From: RUG13409 sp045546135
GTDB lineage: Bacteria; Bacillota; Clostridia; Peptostreptococcales; Anaerovoracaceae
Assembly (NCBI GenBank): GCA_045546135.1
Contig: JAZQCD010000023.1
Span: 1 to 64,000, forward strand
Reading direction: 5' to 3'
Length of the DNA stretch: 64,000 bases
Positions within the stretch are counted from its first letter, which is position 1. Each line of letters begins with the position of its first letter. The notes below the pieces were generated by a model. The model was not told where the DNA came from. It did not search any database and worked only from the letters and a program-made list of their open reading frames with translations. A program made the translations under genes and the position numbers. Shown one piece after another: positions 19,123 to 28,108 of this stretch.

Positions 19123-21368
19123 TCGAATATCTTAAAGAATTAAATGATAAACAATACGAGGCAGCTACGACAATAGACGGGCCCCTTCTCATACTTGCAG
19201 GCGCAGGATCAGGAAAGACGGGGACCATGACCCACCGCATAGCTTACCTTCTTAAGGACTGCAATGTGCTGCCCTACGAGATCCTGGCCGTGACCTTTAC
19301 GAACAAGGCTGCAAGAGAGATGCGTGAAAGGGTCGAAGACCTTGTGGGAAAGGTCTCCGGAATGTGGATACTTACATTTCACGGCATGTGCCTTAGGATA
19401 CTCAGGCAGTATGCAGACAGGATAGGATATGACAAATCCTTTGTCATCTATGACCCTGTCGACCAAAAGGCTCTTGTCAAATCTCTTGTCAAAACCATGG
19501 AATATGACGAGAAGATATTCACACCTTCCTATGTGCTCGAGGTCATCTCAAACAGCAAGGAAAAGGGCATAGGCGTAGACGAATTTGAAAAGAATGCAGA
19601 GCTTGGCTACGGAAATCAAAGGACTCAGAAAGGACTGGCAGTCCTTTACAGGCAGTATGTCGAAAACCTGAAGACAAACAACGCCATGGATTTTGACGAT
19701 CTGATCATACAGACCGTAAGACTTTTCAATGTATGTCCTGATGTGCTCGAATATTATCAAAACAGGTTCAGATATATAATGGTAGATGAGTATCAGGACA
19801 CCAATATGCAGCAATATGAGCTCATGCATCTTCTTGCTAAGGGCCACGGAAATATTTGCGTAGTCGGAGACGACGATCAATGCATATATGAATGGCGAGG
19901 AGCTGACATAAGGAACATACTTGAATTCGAAAAGGATTTTCCCGGAGCTAAAGTCATAAAGCTTGAGCAAAACTACAGGTCAACAGGAAATATAATAGAA
20001 GCAGCTCACAGCGTCATTTCAAAAAACAAAGGCAGAAAGGACAAGAAACTCTGGACTGCTGCTCCTGCAGGAGAAAAAGTCGAATATCACAGATGCGATG
20101 ACGACAGAGAAGAAGCAAGATATATAGGAGCAAAGATAAAAGAGCTAAAAAGAAAAGACCCGGATCTTAAGTTTTCCGACTTTGCTATACTCTACAGGAC
20201 CAACGTTCAGTCAAGGCGTTTTGAAGAGAACTTTTCTGCTGCAGGGATCCCTTATCAGATATTGTCAGGACTTAGATATTATGACAGAAAAGAGATAAAG
20301 GACATGCTCTCATATATGAGGCTCGTTGCAGATCCTGCAGATAACATATCTCTTGAAAGGATCATAAATGAACCGAAAAGGGGCATAGGCGAAGGATCGG
20401 TAGCAAAGATAAGAGCTTTTGCTTCAGTCAAAGGCATATCCCTTCTTGATGCTCTTGGCGATGAGGATGTCTTAGGAGGGCTTTCTTCAAAGGCAGCTGC
20501 CCAGGCAAAGGAACTTTATGATGTCCTTAATGCTCTTCATCTTTCAAAGGATGAGATGAGCGTGGGAGATATATATGACGAACTTTTGGTAAAAACTTCT
20601 TACCTTCCTGCGCTTGAGAATATGCACAATACGGAAGCTGACGGCAGGATAGAGAACCTTCTTGAATTCAAATCTGTCATAGAAGAAAAGGAAGCAGAAC
20701 TATTAGACGGTGAGACCCTGACCCTTGACAATTTCATGGAATCTCTTGCCCTCATATCCGATGTGGACAATCACGATCCGGATCAGGATGCAGTAGTGCT
20801 CATGACGATGCACTCAGCAAAGGGCCTTGAATTCCCTGTCGTTTTCATGCCGGGCATGGAGACAGGGATATTCCCATCCTACAGGACCATAGACAAAGGA
20901 GACGACTTGGAAGAGGAAAGGAGGCTTTGCTATGTAGGCATGACGAGAGCAAAGGAAAGGCTCTTCCTCACATCAGCTGAGATGCGCATGCTCTACGGTA
21001 AGACCGACTTTACCACTGAATCACAGTTCCTAAAGGAAATAGACAGAAAATATTTGACAGGAGATGCTTTTTATGATAAGAAAAGCAGATATACATCCTT
21101 TGACAGATATGATAAGGAAAGCAGTTATTCCTACGAATCTTACGTGTCTCCCATTGCTTCAGCTCAGGCTGTAAGAAAGAGGAGCAGCGACATTTCAAAG
21201 AAGGCTACCTTGGCCGGTGTCGAGTTGTCTCCGGGAGACATGGTCGAGCACGAAAAGTTCGGAAGAGGCACAGTAATTACCTGCCAAGGCAATGTTATAA
21301 CAGTCATATTTGAAAGTGAGGGCACGAAAAAGCTTGCAAAAGATCTTGCCCCGCTAAAGAAAGTATAG
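19119..21368 (+). CDS. pcrA: ATP-dependent DNA helicase PcrA/UvrD
   Basis: A 749-residue superfamily 1A 3'-5' helicase involved in nucleotide excision repair, RecA removal and replication restart. Walker A LAGAGSGKT lies at residues 26-34, followed by TFTNKAAREMRERV, DEYQDTNMQQYE near 222, GDDDQCIYEWRGAD, LEQNYRST, MTMHSAKGLEFPVVF and CYVGMTRAKERL. The last 60 residues form the Tudor-like domain (GDMVEHEKFGRGTV) that in PcrA binds RNA polymerase. It starts inside the addA stop (ATGATCAATGA context), so the two helicases are co-translated. Confidence 0.95.
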   Translation: MIEYLKELNDKQYEAATTIDGPLLILAGAGSGKTGTMTHRIAYLLKDCNVLPYEILAVTFTNKAAREMRERVEDLVGKVSGMWILTFHGMCLRILRQYADRIGYDKSFVIYDPVDQKALVKSLVKTMEYDEKIFTPSYVLEVISNSKEKGIGVDEFEKNAELGYGNQRTQKGLAVLYRQYVENLKTNNAMDFDDLIIQTVRLFNVCPDVLEYYQNRFRYIMVDEYQDTNMQQYELMHLLAKGHGNICVVGDDDQCIYEWRGADIRNILEFEKDFPGAKVIKLEQNYRSTGNIIEAAHSVISKNKGRKDKKLWTAAPAGEKVEYHRCDDDREEARYIGAKIKELKRKDPDLKFSDFAILYRTNVQSRRFEENFSAAGIPYQILSGLRYYDRKEIKDMLSYMRLVADPADNISLERIINEPKRGIGEGSVAKIRAFASVKGISLLDALGDEDVLGGLSSKAAAQAKELYDVLNALHLSKDEMSVGDIYDELLVKTSYLPALENMHNTEADGRIENLLEFKSVIEEKEAELLDGETLTLDNFMESLALISDVDNHDPDQDAVVLMTMHSAKGLEFPVVFMPGMETGIFPSYRTIDKGDDLEEERRLCYVGMTRAKERLFLTSAEMRMLYGKTDFTTESQFLKEIDRKYLTGDAFYDKKSRYTSFDRYDKESSYSYESYVSPIASAQAVRKRSSDISKKATLAGVELSPGDMVEHEKFGRGTVITCQGNVITVIFESEGTKKLAKDLAPLKKV

Positions 21369-21399
21369 ATAAAAAAGAGATAAGAAAGAGGGAAAGAAA

Positions 21400-22203
21400 A
21401 TGAAAAGGATCATTGCGCTTGTTTTAGCCTTTACACTTCTGTTTGCTTTTGCAGCATGCGGAAAGAAAGAGGAAGTAAAGAGTGAGAACCTGCTTGAGGA
21501 AGTAAAGACAAGAGGCTATCTCATCATCGCAACGGAAGGTAACTGGGCTCCTTGGACCTATCATGCAGAAGGCACAGATGAACTAACCGGTTTCGATGTA
21601 GAGATGGGAAGGCTCATTGCAGAGGCACTTGGAGTAGAAGCGAGATTTGAAGAGACTCAGTGGGATTCCATCCTTGCAGGCATCGATGCAGGCAGATTCG
21701 ATATCGCATGCAACGGCGTAGGATATCTTCCCGAAAGAGCTGAAAAATATTATATGTGCGGTCCCTATGTATACATGGGAACAGTTCTTGTCGTAAGAGG
21801 AGATAACACTGACATCAACAGCTTCGAAGACCTCAAGGGAAAAACTACTGCAAATACAGCATCTTCCACATATGCACTTATGGCAGAAAAGTATGGTGCT
21901 ACAGTAGAACCGGTAGATGATCTTGACGCTACCATCAGACTCCTTCTTGACGGAAGGATCGACGGTACTGTAAATGCTGCAGGGTCCATTGCTGATTACT
22001 TAAGCAGATTCCCCGATGCAAATATCCGCATCGCTGCATCATCAAATGAAGAAGTCGAAGAGGACTGCATCCCGGTCGCAAAGACAGAATATGCAAAACC
22101 TCTTGCCGATGAGATAGGCAGGATACTTGGAGAACTTAAGGCAAACGGAAAACTTGCAGAACTTTCTGAAAAATTCTTCGGAGCAGATTATACTAATAAG
22201 TAA
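21400..22203 (+). CDS. Amino-acid ABC transporter substrate-binding lipoprotein
   Basis: A 267-residue lipoprotein. The signal peptide ends in the lipobox FAAC (C20), so the mature protein is anchored to the outer face of the membrane. The body is a family 3 solute-binding protein: GYLIIATEGNWAPWTYH, TGFDVEMGRLIAEALGV, WDSILAGIDAGRFDIACNGV and the later DGRIDGTVNA. Such proteins bind polar amino acids, cystine or glutamine. The stop shares one base with the permease start. An ATPase gene, normally third, is missing here. Confidence 0.9.
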   Translation: MKRIIALVLAFTLLFAFAACGKKEEVKSENLLEEVKTRGYLIIATEGNWAPWTYHAEGTDELTGFDVEMGRLIAEALGVEARFEETQWDSILAGIDAGRFDIACNGVGYLPERAEKYYMCGPYVYMGTVLVVRGDNTDINSFEDLKGKTTANTASSTYALMAEKYGATVEPVDDLDATIRLLLDGRIDGTVNAAGSIADYLSRFPDANIRIAASSNEEVEEDCIPVAKTEYAKPLADEIGRILGELKANGKLAELSEKFFGADYTNK

Positions 22204-22859
22204 TGGATGAAAGACTTATAGGGATCTTAATAGATTCCTTCCCGAAAATGCTTTCATACGGCATAAAAGTAACAGTACCTTTAACGGTACTGTCTTTTGC
22301 CTTGGCTTTGTTTATTTCAATAGTTGTAGCCATTATCCAGTATGCCGACATCAAGGTCTTAAAGCAGCTTTGCAGATTCTATATATGGATCATAAGAGGC
22401 ACGCCGCTTCTTGTCCAGCTCTATCTCGTGTTCTACGGCCTTCCCAGCGTGGGTATCATGATAGATGCTTTCCCGTGCGCAGTACTGGTATTTGGTATCA
22501 ATGAAGGCGCATATATGGCAGAGAGCGTAAGAGCAGCTCTTGAGGCTATACCAAAGAATCAGCTGGAAGCCGGTCTTTGCCAGGGCATAGGATATGTTAA
22601 GATAATGAGGCGGATCATGCTTCCACAGGCTGCAAGGATCGCATTCCCATCCCTTATGAATTCACTGATATCCATGCTAAAGGGTACATCTCTTGCAGCC
22701 AGTATCACTGTCATGGAGATGTTCAGAGAAGCACAGGTCATAAACGGCAGGGTATACGAGTCATTGGCTTTATATTCAGAGGTTGCTCTCATATATCTAA
22801 TGTTTTGCACTATACTTACTTTCATTCAAAAACAGGTTGAAAAGAAGCTTCAATACTGA
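22203..22859 (+). CDS. Amino-acid ABC transporter permease, HisM/GlnP family
   Basis: A 218-residue inner-membrane permease with about five hydrophobic helices. The motif IIRGTPLLVQLYLVFYG and the cytoplasmic EAA loop (RAALEAIPKNQLEAGLCQGIG, here with an unusual C in place of A) are typical of polar amino-acid importers. It pairs with the upstream binding lipoprotein. A strong terminator follows directly, so the ATP-binding subunit must be encoded elsewhere or shared with another system. Confidence 0.9.
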   Translation: MDERLIGILIDSFPKMLSYGIKVTVPLTVLSFALALFISIVVAIIQYADIKVLKQLCRFYIWIIRGTPLLVQLYLVFYGLPSVGIMIDAFPCAVLVFGINEGAYMAESVRAALEAIPKNQLEAGLCQGIGYVKIMRRIMLPQAARIAFPSLMNSLISMLKGTSLAASITVMEMFREAQVINGRVYESLALYSEVALIYLMFCTILTFIQKQVEKKLQY

Positions 22860-22866
22860 TTTAATT

Positions 22867-22893
22867 AAGGAGCAGACATACTGCTCCTTTTTT
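22867..22893 (+). terminator. Intrinsic terminator after the amino-acid permease gene
   Basis: AAGGAGCAG and CTGCTCCTT pair over nine bases around an ACATA loop, followed by four further T. Confidence 0.9.
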
Positions 22894-22983
22894 ATTTAAG
22901 ATGAACAGTCAGACTATTCCTGCCGGAGATGTTCGATAATATTATGGGGCGGTTGATCAATATATTATATTAAGAAGGTCAAA

Positions 22984-24972
22984 ATGGAAGATCCGAAAAA
23001 AAGAATGGAAGAGCTCTATGCTCTCATAGAATATCATTCCAACAGATACTATAACGACGACGATCCCGAGATCTCTGATTTTGAATACGATGCTCTCACA
23101 AGGGAACTGAGGGAACTTGAAAAGGAATATCCTATGTTTGCAAGGGATGATTCCCTTGCAACTAAAAAGGTCGGAGGAACTGCAAGAAGAGAATTCAGAA
23201 AAGTTCAGCACGACGTTCCTGTCATATCCCTTCAGGATGTCTTCAGCAAGGAAGAAGTCATCTCCTTTGCAGACGGCATACTTTCAAGGTTTCCAGATGC
23301 AAGATTCACTGTAGAAAAGAAGATAGACGGACTTACTCTTGTATTAAGATACAGGAACGGAAAACTTGAGGATGCCATAACAAGGGGTGATGGAAGCATA
23401 GGAGAGAGCGTATACGAAAACGCTCTTGTCATAGATTCGATACCAAAACAGCTACCCATAGATCTTCCATACCTTGAAGTAAGGGGAGAGTGCTACATGG
23501 ACAGCGCTCACTTTGAAGCTGCAAACAAAAAGCAGGAAGAAGCAGGAGGCAAAGTATACCAAAACAGGCGTAATTTTGCTGCAGGCACTTTAAGGCAGCT
23601 CGATCCGTCCGTAGTAAAGGAAAGAGGCCTTGACATATTCATCTTTAATTTGGAGATCGCAGAAGGAAAGACATTCAGTTCTCACTACGAGACTTTGGAG
23701 TGGATGAAGAGCATAGGACTTCATGTCCTTGACGAACCCATCATAGCGAAGACTCCTGAAGAAGTCTGGAAAGCCATAGAGCATATAGGAGACATAAGAT
23801 ACAAGCTCGATTACGGCCTTGACGGAGCAGTAGTTAAAGTCGACAGCCTTGAAATGAGACGGCAGCTTGGCATGACATCCAAAGTTCCCAGGTGGGCCGT
23901 TGCATACAAGTATCCTCCTGAAGAAAAGGAGACCATAGTAGAAGACATCGTAGTTCAGGTAGGAAGGACAGGAAGGCTAACGCCTCTTGCAGTCCTAAAA
24001 CCCATAAGACTTGCAGAGACCACTGTCAGCAGAGCTACTCTTCATAACGGCGAGTTCATTAAAGACAAAGGCATAAGGATAGGAGACAAGGTCATAGTAA
24101 GAAAAGCGGGAGACATAATACCTGAAGTCCTTGAAGTCTCTGAGCACCTGGGCGAAAAAGCATTCGAGATGCCGAATGTATGCCCTGTATGCGGAGCTCC
24201 TGTCGAATACGAACAGGGAGGTCCTCATATGAGATGTACAGGAAGGTCCTGCCTTGCAAAGGACAGCCGCTCCATGGCATATTTCATATCAAAGGATGCC
24301 ATGAACATGGAGGGCTTCGGTCCTTCTGCCATAGAATCTCTCATATCCGAAGGATATATAAAGAGCATCCCGGATATCTATGATCTTAAGGATCACAGAG
24401 AAAAACTCATTGAAGACGGTACCATAGGAAAGGAAAAGAGTGTCGACAATGTTCTTGCTGCAATAGAAAAGTCAAAGGATAACGACATAGACAGGCTCAT
24501 AACAGGACTTGGTATAAGGAACGTTGGAAAGCAGTCTGCAAAGGTCCTTGCAAAAAGCTACGGTTCAATAGATGCGCTGTCAATAGCAAAAGAAGACGAT
24601 CTCAAGATGCTTCCCGATTTTGGCGATGTGGTCGCATCCGATATAGTCGCATATTTTTCTGACCCAAAGAACCTCGATGATATCAGAAGGCTCAAGGAAG
24701 CCGGCGTGAACATGGTGTCAAAGGCCGGAGAAAGCAGGGTAGATTCAAGATTTGAAGGAAAGACCTTCGTTCTTACCGGAACTCTTCCTTCGATGACGAG
24801 AGATGAAGCGTCAGCCATCATAGAAAGCTTCGGAGGAAAGACATCCTCAAGCGTATCCAAAAAGACTGACTATGTCCTTGCAGGTGAAGCTGCAGGATCA
24901 AAACTCACAAAGGCCCAGGACCTTGGAGTTACCATAATAGATGAAGATACGTTCAGAAAGATGTGCGAATGA
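22984..24972 (+). CDS. ligA: NAD-dependent DNA ligase LigA
   Basis: The 662-residue NAD+-dependent ligase seals nicks in replication and repair. Domain Ia (residues 1-60, YYNDDDPEISDFEYD) binds NMN. The adenylated lysine is in the KIDG motif near residue 112. The OB domain, a four-cysteine zinc finger (CPVCGAP...CTGRSC, near 400-420), helix-hairpin-helix repeats and a C-terminal BRCT domain (near 590-662, FVLTGTLPSMTRDEA) follow in the normal order. The gene stands alone between terminators. Length and motifs are ordinary. Confidence 0.97.
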   Translation: MEDPKKRMEELYALIEYHSNRYYNDDDPEISDFEYDALTRELRELEKEYPMFARDDSLATKKVGGTARREFRKVQHDVPVISLQDVFSKEEVISFADGILSRFPDARFTVEKKIDGLTLVLRYRNGKLEDAITRGDGSIGESVYENALVIDSIPKQLPIDLPYLEVRGECYMDSAHFEAANKKQEEAGGKVYQNRRNFAAGTLRQLDPSVVKERGLDIFIFNLEIAEGKTFSSHYETLEWMKSIGLHVLDEPIIAKTPEEVWKAIEHIGDIRYKLDYGLDGAVVKVDSLEMRRQLGMTSKVPRWAVAYKYPPEEKETIVEDIVVQVGRTGRLTPLAVLKPIRLAETTVSRATLHNGEFIKDKGIRIGDKVIVRKAGDIIPEVLEVSEHLGEKAFEMPNVCPVCGAPVEYEQGGPHMRCTGRSCLAKDSRSMAYFISKDAMNMEGFGPSAIESLISEGYIKSIPDIYDLKDHREKLIEDGTIGKEKSVDNVLAAIEKSKDNDIDRLITGLGIRNVGKQSAKVLAKSYGSIDALSIAKEDDLKMLPDFGDVVASDIVAYFSDPKNLDDIRRLKEAGVNMVSKAGESRVDSRFEGKTFVLTGTLPSMTRDEASAIIESFGGKTSSSVSKKTDYVLAGEAAGSKLTKAQDLGVTIIDEDTFRKMCE

Positions 24973-25033
24973 GGAAATAGCTTCTATGGACGTGGTACTC
25001 TGCTGCTAATCATAGAATTACATCCCAATGACC

Positions 25034-25068
25034 ATGCAAAAAAGACCGCTGAGCGGTCTTTTTTGCAT
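25034..25068. terminator. Bidirectional terminator between ligA and birA
   Basis: A 35-base perfect palindrome centred on 25051 has arms of 17 bases (core AAGACCGCT/AGCGGTCTT with A and T tracts on both sides). Either strand gives a GC stem followed by six T. The birA stop codon begins at its right edge. Confidence 0.9.
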
Positions 25069-25787
25069 CATATGATCTCTATTTCGCCGGATGAAAGAGC
25101 AAGATCTTTTTCATTGGTCCTTACTATCAAGTTGCAATACTCGTTTATGCCGAGGACTTTACCTGTCAACTTTTCGCCTTCGAAAGTAAAGCGTATATCT
25201 TTTCCAAGGACATTGAGTCTTTTTTTATATTCAGACACTATGGACTCCGGGCCTATTTCCTTATACATAAATTCTGCTATGCGCTCAGCAAGTTCAGATC
25301 TGATCCCTTCAGGATCCTCTACTATGTATCCGTCAAAGATGCCGGCAGCAGTTGCTTTCAAGCTGTCGGGAAGTTCATTTGAAAGGATGTTGATCCCTAT
25401 GCCTGCTATATATTTTTCTCCTTTGTGCTCACAGAGTATGCCGCATACCTTTTTTCCGTTTATATATATGTCATTGACCCATTTGATCTTTGGGGACAGT
25501 CCGCATACTTCTTCTAAGACAGTGCAGACTGCAACGGCAGCCTTAGGAGTAAGGAGGGCTGCATCTTCTTGGTTTAGATAAGCGCCCTTAGGACCGCCTT
25601 CACAAGATGCACTTTCGTCCTTAAAAAGACATGAAAAATATATGCCTCCTTCAGGGGATGAGAAACTGTGATCTCCTCTTCCTCTTCCTTTTGTCTGCAT
25701 GTCTGCAAGGACGACGGTGCCTGCTTTGAGGTCCTTTCTTTCTAAATAATCATTGGTGGAATCCACGCTGTATAAATGTATCATCAT
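25068..25787 (-). CDS. birA: Biotin-[acetyl-CoA carboxylase] ligase
   Basis: A 239-residue biotin protein ligase that attaches biotin to carrier proteins such as that of acetyl-CoA carboxylase. The catalytic domain starts at once with LYSVDSTNDYL. TKGRGRGDHSFSSPEGG is the biotinyl-AMP loop, KIKWVNDIYI carries the biotin-binding lysine, and GIGINIL follows; a small SH3-like C-terminal domain ends the protein. There is no N-terminal helix-turn-helix, so this is a monofunctional ligase rather than a repressor. A longer frame exists upstream, but MMIHLYSV matches family starts. A TACAAT box lies only six bases upstream of the first ATG, so the transcript may be nearly leaderless. Confidence 0.88.
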   Translation of the reverse strand: MMIHLYSVDSTNDYLERKDLKAGTVVLADMQTKGRGRGDHSFSSPEGGIYFSCLFKDESASCEGGPKGAYLNQEDAALLTPKAAVAVCTVLEEVCGLSPKIKWVNDIYINGKKVCGILCEHKGEKYIAGIGINILSNELPDSLKATAAGIFDGYIVEDPEGIRSELAERIAEFMYKEIGPESIVSEYKKRLNVLGKDIRFTFEGEKLTGKVLGINEYCNLIVRTNEKDLALSSGEIEII

Positions 25788-25926
25788 GGTCCCATTGTAG
25801 CACACACAAAGATGCAAGTATGCCATATTTCGCATATTTATCTTATACAGCTTGGATCTTTGGCATAAATATTATACATATACCGTTAAATTGTCTTGTT
25901 ATTTGCTTAATATATGAGCTGCGATG

Positions 25927-25935
25927 TGGTATAAT
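25927..25935 (+). promoter_or_regulatory. Extended -10 promoter element
   Basis: TGGTATAAT is a full extended -10 match, 35 bases before the ATG of the pyridoxal-kinase-like gene. No good -35 box at 17 bases was found, which extended -10 promoters can tolerate. Confidence 0.55.
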
Positions 25936-25969
25936 CCGTGGATGTAGATAAGAGTTGAAAGGAGATAAA

Positions 25970-26758
25970 ATGGACTACAAAAGAGTTTTGTCAATACAGG
26001 ATATTTCCTGTTTCGGTCAATGTTCGACCACTGTGGCGCTGCCTATAATATCTGCCTGCGGAGTCGAATGCGCCATTCTTCCTTCCGCTGTGCTTTCCAC
26101 TCATACAGCAGGATTTACAGGTTATACAGTCAGAGATCTTTCTTCCGACTTTGATGCCATATTCGATCACTGGAAAAAGGAAGGCATAAGCTTTGATGCC
26201 ATATATACAGGATATCTTGGAAGCGAAGACCAGATAGACAAGATACTAAGGTTTTATGACAGCTTTGATAAGAAGCCGCTTCTTGTCGTGGACCCTGCCA
26301 TGGCAGACAACGGGCACCTTTACCCCGCATTCGATATGGACTATGTAAAGGCCATGAGAAGGCTTTGCATGAAGGCGGACATACTTCTTCCCAATCAGAC
26401 AGAATATGATTTTCTCTTTGGAGAAAAGGGAGATGAGATGAGTCTTAAGGATGGCGCGACCATAGTTCTTACCGGAGCTTCAAAAAGAGAGGGTTTCACT
26501 GGAGTCCAAACAACAGGACCGTCGGGAGAATACTATTACGAACATGAGAAGATGCCTGAAGACAGGCATGGCACAGGAGATATATATTCGAGCGCCTTTG
26601 TAGGAGCTCTTATGAACGGAAAGAGCATCAATGATGCTGCTAGGATAGCTGCTGATTACACCCTTATATGCATCAAAAAGGCGCAGGGAGATGACGAACA
26701 TTTTTACGGCGTAAGATTCGAGCCGGAACTTCCGAAACTCATAGAAATGCTGAAGTAA
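25970..26758 (+). CDS. Pyridoxamine/pyridoxal kinase-like protein
   Basis: A 262-residue ribokinase-superfamily kinase of the PdxK/PdxY/ThiD branch. RVLSIQDISCFGQCSTT opens the fold, VDPAMADNGHLY lies in the middle, LLPNQTEYDFLFG and TIVLTGASKREG follow, and the anion hole/catalytic base motif is RHGTGDIYSSAFVGAL. It most likely phosphorylates pyridoxal or pyridoxamine to salvage vitamin B6. ATG 25970 is chosen over an upstream TTG because GAAAGGAG stands six bases before it. Monocistronic: an extended -10 box precedes and a terminator follows. Confidence 0.8.
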   Translation: MDYKRVLSIQDISCFGQCSTTVALPIISACGVECAILPSAVLSTHTAGFTGYTVRDLSSDFDAIFDHWKKEGISFDAIYTGYLGSEDQIDKILRFYDSFDKKPLLVVDPAMADNGHLYPAFDMDYVKAMRRLCMKADILLPNQTEYDFLFGEKGDEMSLKDGATIVLTGASKREGFTGVQTTGPSGEYYYEHEKMPEDRHGTGDIYSSAFVGALMNGKSINDAARIAADYTLICIKKAQGDDEHFYGVRFEPELPKLIEMLK

Positions 26759-26768
26759 AATCCAAGGT

Positions 26769-26799
26769 GAGGATCCTGTATTTTTGGATCCTCTTTTTT
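26769..26799 (+). terminator. Intrinsic terminator
   Basis: GAGGATCC and GGATCCTC form an eight-base stem around a nine-base loop, followed by a T tract. Confidence 0.85.
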
Positions 26800-26812
26800 A
26801 ATGCCAAAAGCG

Positions 26813-26841
26813 TTGAGATAAATACAAAAATGTAATATAAT
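26813..26841 (+). promoter_or_regulatory. Promoter of the SRP RNA gene
   Basis: TTGAGA (26813-26818) and TATAAT (26836-26841) are spaced by 17 bases. The predicted start is about ten bases before the first paired base of the SRP RNA. Confidence 0.8.
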
Positions 26842-26857
26842 AATCAGGCGAAAATAT

Positions 26858-26996
26858 GCCGGTCTTTTAAGTACCTGCCGGGTCTCCGTGCAATGGCATG
26901 CCGTGAACCGTGTCAGGGCGGGAACGCAGCAGCACTAAGCGGAATTTGTCGTGTGCCACGGGTCAGGCGCGGCGGGTACTTAAGGGACCGGTTTTT
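26858..26996 (+). ncRNA. ffs: Signal recognition particle RNA, small bacterial type
   Basis: The RNA component of the signal recognition particle, which with Ffh targets membrane proteins. The conserved apical domain is clear: GUGUCAGG, GCG, the GGAA tetraloop, CGC, AGCAGCAC, that is, the two asymmetric and symmetric loops bound by Ffh. The ends pair in a long helix (CCGGUC with GACCGG and AAGUACC with GGUACUU), closing just before five T that would terminate transcription. The total is about 135 bases and no 5' Alu domain is seen. Placement directly upstream of dnaX is the classical Bacillota arrangement. Confidence 0.93.
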
Positions 26997-27022
26997 GTAT
27001 ATCATCAGTAGAGGAGTTTTAG

Positions 27023-28096
27023 ATGTATCAGGCACTGTACAGGAGCTTCAGACCTGAGGTCTTTGATGATCTTTTGGGTCAGGAGCATATAATAAAGATC
27101 CTTCAAAACCAGATAGACAGCGGGAACGTCGGCCATGCCTATCTATTTTGCGGTACCAGAGGCACAGGAAAGACAACTACGGCAAGGCTCCTTGCAAAGG
27201 CTCTTAATTGTACAGGCAAGGGAAGAAGACCCTGCGGCTGCTGTCCTGAGTGCAAAGCCATAGCGTCGGGAGATTTCCTTGACGTCGTGGAGATGGACGC
27301 TGCATCCAACAACTCAGTAGATGATATAAGAGCTTTGAGAGAGTCAGTCAACTTTCCACCAGTGTCCGGAAGGACCAAGGTATATATCATAGACGAAGCT
27401 CACATGCTTTCAGTTCAAGCTGCAAATGCTTTTTTAAAGACTCTTGAAGAACCTCCAAAGGACACGGTCTTCATCCTTGCGACCACAGACCCGAATAAAC
27501 TCCCTTCGACTATACTGTCAAGATGTATGAGGCTTGATTTCAGAAGGGTACCTGAGAAAAAGATAAGCGAAAGCTTTGCTAAGATCTGCAAGGAGATAGG
27601 TGTCGATGCAGATCCTGATGCTCTCTCTCTCATAGCTGCAAATGCAGACGGTTCTGTAAGAGACGGTTTGTCTCTTCTTGAAAGGTGCGTAGCAGGCAGC
27701 GGCAGGCTCACAAGAGATGACGTCCTGCTGCTCCTTGGAATTGCAGGTATAGAGACATATATAGAGATCACGGACAAGGTCATGGCAAAGGACAGAGCAG
27801 GGGCTCTAAATGTTCTTGCAAAGGTGCTTTCGGAAGGCAAGGAAGTGCTGCAGTTTGCAAAGGACTGGGTGGAACACATAAGAGACCTTATGCTCATAAA
27901 ATATGCAGATGACCCTCAGAATATGATCAATCTTTCTGAGGAGAACATAAAGAGACTGAAAACTCAGTCTGACAGGATACCCATTGAGGATATATCCAAG
28001 ATGATAACCATCCTGTCAAAATTCATAAACGATGCCAGGTATGCATCTAAGCCAAGGATCCTTCTTGAGCTTGCTATCATAGAGATGTGTTCTTAA
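27023..28096 (+). CDS. dnaX: DNA polymerase III subunit gamma/tau, short form
   Basis: A 357-residue clamp-loader ATPase. Walker A is GTRGTGKTTTA (near 45-55). The zinc module follows as C-x8-C-x2-C-x2-C (CTGKGRRPCGCCPEC), then the DEAH-type Walker B DEAHML, the sensor and arginine-finger region TTDPNKLPSTILSRC, and the domain III helices. The protein ends at residue 357, where domain III finishes. The tau-specific domains IV and V, which bind DnaB and the polymerase and normally bring DnaX to 540-600 residues in Bacillota, are absent. No slippage heptamer is seen near the end. The ribosome site is GAGGAG. Confidence 0.93.
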   Translation: MYQALYRSFRPEVFDDLLGQEHIIKILQNQIDSGNVGHAYLFCGTRGTGKTTTARLLAKALNCTGKGRRPCGCCPECKAIASGDFLDVVEMDAASNNSVDDIRALRESVNFPPVSGRTKVYIIDEAHMLSVQAANAFLKTLEEPPKDTVFILATTDPNKLPSTILSRCMRLDFRRVPEKKISESFAKICKEIGVDADPDALSLIAANADGSVRDGLSLLERCVAGSGRLTRDDVLLLLGIAGIETYIEITDKVMAKDRAGALNVLAKVLSEGKEVLQFAKDWVEHIRDLMLIKYADDPQNMINLSEENIKRLKTQSDRIPIEDISKMITILSKFINDARYASKPRILLELAIIEMCS

Positions 28097-28108
28097 AGGA
28101 GATGTCAT

